Positions 31,536-33,309 of a stretch of DNA of 33,309 nt are shown here, piece by piece. The position numbers were made by a program, and so were the translations under genes. The notes under the pieces were generated by a model that saw only the letters and a list, made by a program, of their open reading frames with translations, was not told where the DNA came from and did no database searches. Positions within the stretch are counted from its first letter, which is position 1, and every line of letters starts with the position of its first letter. Source of the stretch: an uncultured Oscillospiraceae bacterium (GTDB lineage: Bacteria; Bacillota; Clostridia; Oscillospirales; Ruminococcaceae); the NCBI GenBank assembly GCA_910587465.1, contig CAJUMS010000016.1:1-33309 (forward strand), in the 5' to 3' direction.

Positions 31536-31997
31536 TCAGTCATTAAGTTCGAGCTGTACTTCCCAGATATATCCGCCAAAGTAAATAATCACGCATATTA
31601 TGGCGATGATAAGATTTACTATGTAGCTTTTCAGCATATCCTTTTCATATCCCGCTTGAACGATCGCGTTTTCCGGCTCATCGGAATCGCACAGCAGCGT
31701 TATCTTCTGCCCGACCCGCACAGCCTGTTTGTTTATAAAAACAATGTCTTTGTAAAACTTTTCATAGCCTACCTCATAGTATACTTTGAGCTTATACTTG
31801 GTATCCCAGCGGTTCAGTCTTTCATCGGATAATTCCAGAATTTCTCCCTCAACGCTTATCACATATGCGTTGCTTTGTACGCGCTTTATCTCGCGAAGCC
31901 GCTTTATCAGCGGTATCATTCGTATAATATCATAGATGATATTGATCACAGCAAGCGCGACAAGCAGTGTGATGATCACTTTAGCGAAGTTATCCAT
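31536..31997 (-). CDS. DUF3592-like small membrane protein
   Basis: A 153-residue protein with a membrane helix at about 7-30, a soluble beta-rich middle (35-118; VYYEVGYEKFYKDIVFINKQ, GQKITLLCDSDEPENA) and a second helix at 124-146. The layout of a small beta domain between two helices, with the GQxITLLCDSDEPE turn, fits DUF3592. Start ATG 31997 with GGAG six bases ahead; a TTG 21 bases upstream is less likely. It lies between argG and argH. Function unknown. Confidence 0.7.
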   Translation of the reverse strand: MDNFAKVIITLLVALAVINIIYDIIRMIPLIKRLREIKRVQSNAYVISVEGEILELSDERLNRWDTKYKLKVYYEVGYEKFYKDIVFINKQAVRVGQKITLLCDSDEPENAIVQAGYEKDMLKSYIVNLIIAIICVIIYFGGYIWEVQLELND

Positions 31998-32025
31998 AGT
32001 ATTCTCCGTTATATCCAAAACGTAT

Positions 32026-32053
32026 CAAAGCGGGAAAGCCGTTTCCCGCTTTG
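32026..32053. other. Perfect 12-bp inverted repeat after argG
   Basis: CAAAGCGGGAAA (32026-32037) and TTTCCCGCTTTG (32042-32053) with a four-base loop, in the 80-base gap after argG. On the minus-strand RNA the following bases (ATACGTTTTGG) are not a clean T tract, so it is probably a partial terminator or a processing/stability hairpin that lowers expression of the downstream arg genes relative to argG. Confidence 0.6.
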
Positions 32054-32077
32054 AATGAAAAAACTTGTCCGAAAATA

Positions 32078-33301
32078 TTACTTGTTTCTCTCCGCGTCGA
32101 GCATAGCCTTGACCTTGATAGGCAGACCGAACAGGTTGATAAAGCCCGCGCTGTCCTTCTGATCGTAAACGTCATCCTCGCCGAACGAAGCGAAGTCCTC
32201 GCTGTACAGAGTATACGGAGAAGTTACGCCCGCGTTGATTATGTTACCCTTATAGAGTTTGAGCTTGACATCGCCGGTGCAGGTCTCCTGCGTCTTGTCG
32301 ACGAACGCGTCCATTGCCTCACGCAGGGGAGTGTACCATTGACCGTTATATACGATATCCGCATACTTCTGAGCCAGACCCGCCTTGTAGTGTTGAGTTT
32401 CCTTGTCAAGGCAGATAGTCTCCAGAACCTCGTGAGCGTGGTAGAGGATAGTACCGCCGGGGGTCTCGTAAACTCCGCGCGACTTCATGCCTACCAGACG
32501 GTTTTCAACTACGTCAAACAGACCTATACCGTTCTCGCCGCCGATCTTGTTAATGGTCTTGATGAGCTTAACGCCGTCCATCTTCTCGCCGTTCAGCTCG
32601 GTGGGGATACCCTTTTCAAAGTGAATAGTGATGTAGGTGGGCTTGTCGGGAGCCTGTTCGGGAGATACGCCAAGTTCAAGGAAACCGGGTTTGTTGTACT
32701 GCGGCTCGTTAGCGGGATCTTCAAGATCGAGACCCTCATGCGAAAGGTGCCAGAGGTTCATATCCTTGGAGTAGTTGGTCTCGCGGTTGATCTTGATCGG
32801 AACGTTGTGAGCTTCCGCATAATCAATTTCCTGATCGCGCGATTTGATATCCCAAATTCTCCATGGCGCGATGATCTTCAACTCGGGAGCGAGCGCCTTT
32901 ATCGTCAGCTCAAAGCGAACCTGATCGTTGCCCTTGCCTGTGCAGCCATGGCAGATAGCGTCGGCGTTCTCCTTCTTCGCAATCTCGACAAGTCTCTTCG
33001 CGATAGGGGGGCGCGCAAAGGAAGTACCGAGCAGATAGCCTTCGTACTTTGCGCCCGCTTTCAAAGTCGGGAAAACGAAATCGTTTACAAATTCATCCTG
33101 AATATCCTCAATGTACAGTTTGGAAGCGCCCGTTTTCTTGGCTCTCTCCTCAAGCCCATCAAGCTCCGCGTCCTGACCCACGTTGCCCGCAACGCAGATA
33201 ACCTCGCAGCCGCCGTATGTCTCTTTCAGCCATGGAATGATAATGGACGTATCAAGTCCGCCCGAATATGCTAAAATAACCTTTTTGATCTCCTGTGCCA
33301 T
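32078..33301 (-). CDS. argG: Argininosuccinate synthase
   Basis: Joins citrulline and aspartate using ATP. 407 residues, full length. The ATP-pyrophosphatase P-loop is AYSGGLDTS (11-19); ICHGCTGKGNDQVRFE and EGLDLEDPANEP are typical. The start ATG at 33301 lies 8 bases from the window edge, so its ribosome site and promoter are outside. First gene of the visible minus-strand arg run; a long hairpin follows it. Confidence 0.97.
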   Translation of the reverse strand: MAQEIKKVILAYSGGLDTSIIIPWLKETYGGCEVICVAGNVGQDAELDGLEERAKKTGASKLYIEDIQDEFVNDFVFPTLKAGAKYEGYLLGTSFARPPIAKRLVEIAKKENADAICHGCTGKGNDQVRFELTIKALAPELKIIAPWRIWDIKSRDQEIDYAEAHNVPIKINRETNYSKDMNLWHLSHEGLDLEDPANEPQYNKPGFLELGVSPEQAPDKPTYITIHFEKGIPTELNGEKMDGVKLIKTINKIGGENGIGLFDVVENRLVGMKSRGVYETPGGTILYHAHEVLETICLDKETQHYKAGLAQKYADIVYNGQWYTPLREAMDAFVDKTQETCTGDVKLKLYKGNIINAGVTSPYTLYSEDFASFGEDDVYDQKDSAGFINLFGLPIKVKAMLDAERNK

Positions 33302-33309
33302 AATAAAAA

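Noticed and set aside
32051..33274. Open frame of 407 codons on the plus strand opposite argG
   Set aside because: It mirrors the argG codon pattern on the other strand, has no ribosome site and no recognisable motif; argG is certain.
1..33309. CRISPR arrays, insertion sequences, tRNA or rRNA genes, phage genes
   Set aside because: No regular repeats, transposase motifs, cloverleaf sequences or phage proteins were found when reading both strands.

Overview
The window looks like chromosomal DNA of a Gram-positive anaerobe of the class Clostridia, probably the Oscillospirales/Ruminococcaceae type. The reasons are strong AGGAGG-type ribosome sites, sigma-A promoters of the TTGACA-17-TATAAT form, tightly packed operons with ATGA/TAATG overlaps, a PduL-type phosphotransacetylase, a complete argG-H-C-J-B-D-F set using the ArgJ recycling route, and many small protein families typical of gut Clostridia. 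Base composition is moderate. The exact taxon is an inference. I see no tRNA, rRNA, CRISPR array, insertion sequence or phage gene.

Left part (1-7.5 kb, plus strand): the tail of a GNAT acetyltransferase; a monocistronic gapdh gene with a consensus promoter and terminator; then a five-gene operon (1914-7500). That operon encodes a three-helix membrane protein with a long soluble head, a 742-residue protein with two LOTUS (OST-HTH) RNA-binding-type domains and a DUF3825 C-terminus, two unrecognised proteins (one with zinc-ribbon cysteines) and a frame-shifted TatD/amidohydrolase-2-like gene. This is the least understood block. A bidirectional terminator separates it from a minus-strand pair (a DUF6348-like protein and a PduL phosphotransacetylase).

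Middle (9.3-15.3 kb, plus strand): a zinc-uptake operon read as zur, znuA, [TfoX-C domain protein, SAM methyltransferase, alkyltransferase-like protein], znuC, znuB and a COG3910-type ATPase. The divergent promoter region between pduL and zur holds back-to-back promoters and a 23-bp palindrome that is a good Zur-box candidate. A second consensus promoter inside the operon can drive znuCB separately. A small HExxH/CxxC putative metalloprotease gene with its own promoter follows.

Sugar block (15.3-21.8 kb, plus strand): a large intracellular GH2 glycosidase, an FGGY kinase of the ribulokinase/xylulokinase type, a ParB-like gene broken by one in-frame stop, and L-ribulose-5-phosphate 4-epimerase (araD). 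A perfect 14-bp palindrome lies immediately before the GH2 gene and is a candidate operator. A terminator faces the arginine genes.

Right part (21.8-33.3 kb, minus strand): one long co-directional run, argG, DUF3592-like membrane protein, argH, PfkB kinase, argC, MmcQ/YjbR protein, argJ, argB, argD, TIGR04076-like protein, DUF4180 remnant, TfoX-C domain protein, P-loop kinase, GNAT acetyltransferase, argF. Together these make arginine from glutamate/ornithine. ArgJ supplies both the acetyl-transfer step and N-acetylglutamate, so no argA is needed.

A theme runs through the window: core operons (zinc, sugar, arginine) are interrupted by small co-directional accessory genes that keep overlapping start/stop junctions. 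All three broken genes found are accessory genes of this kind.
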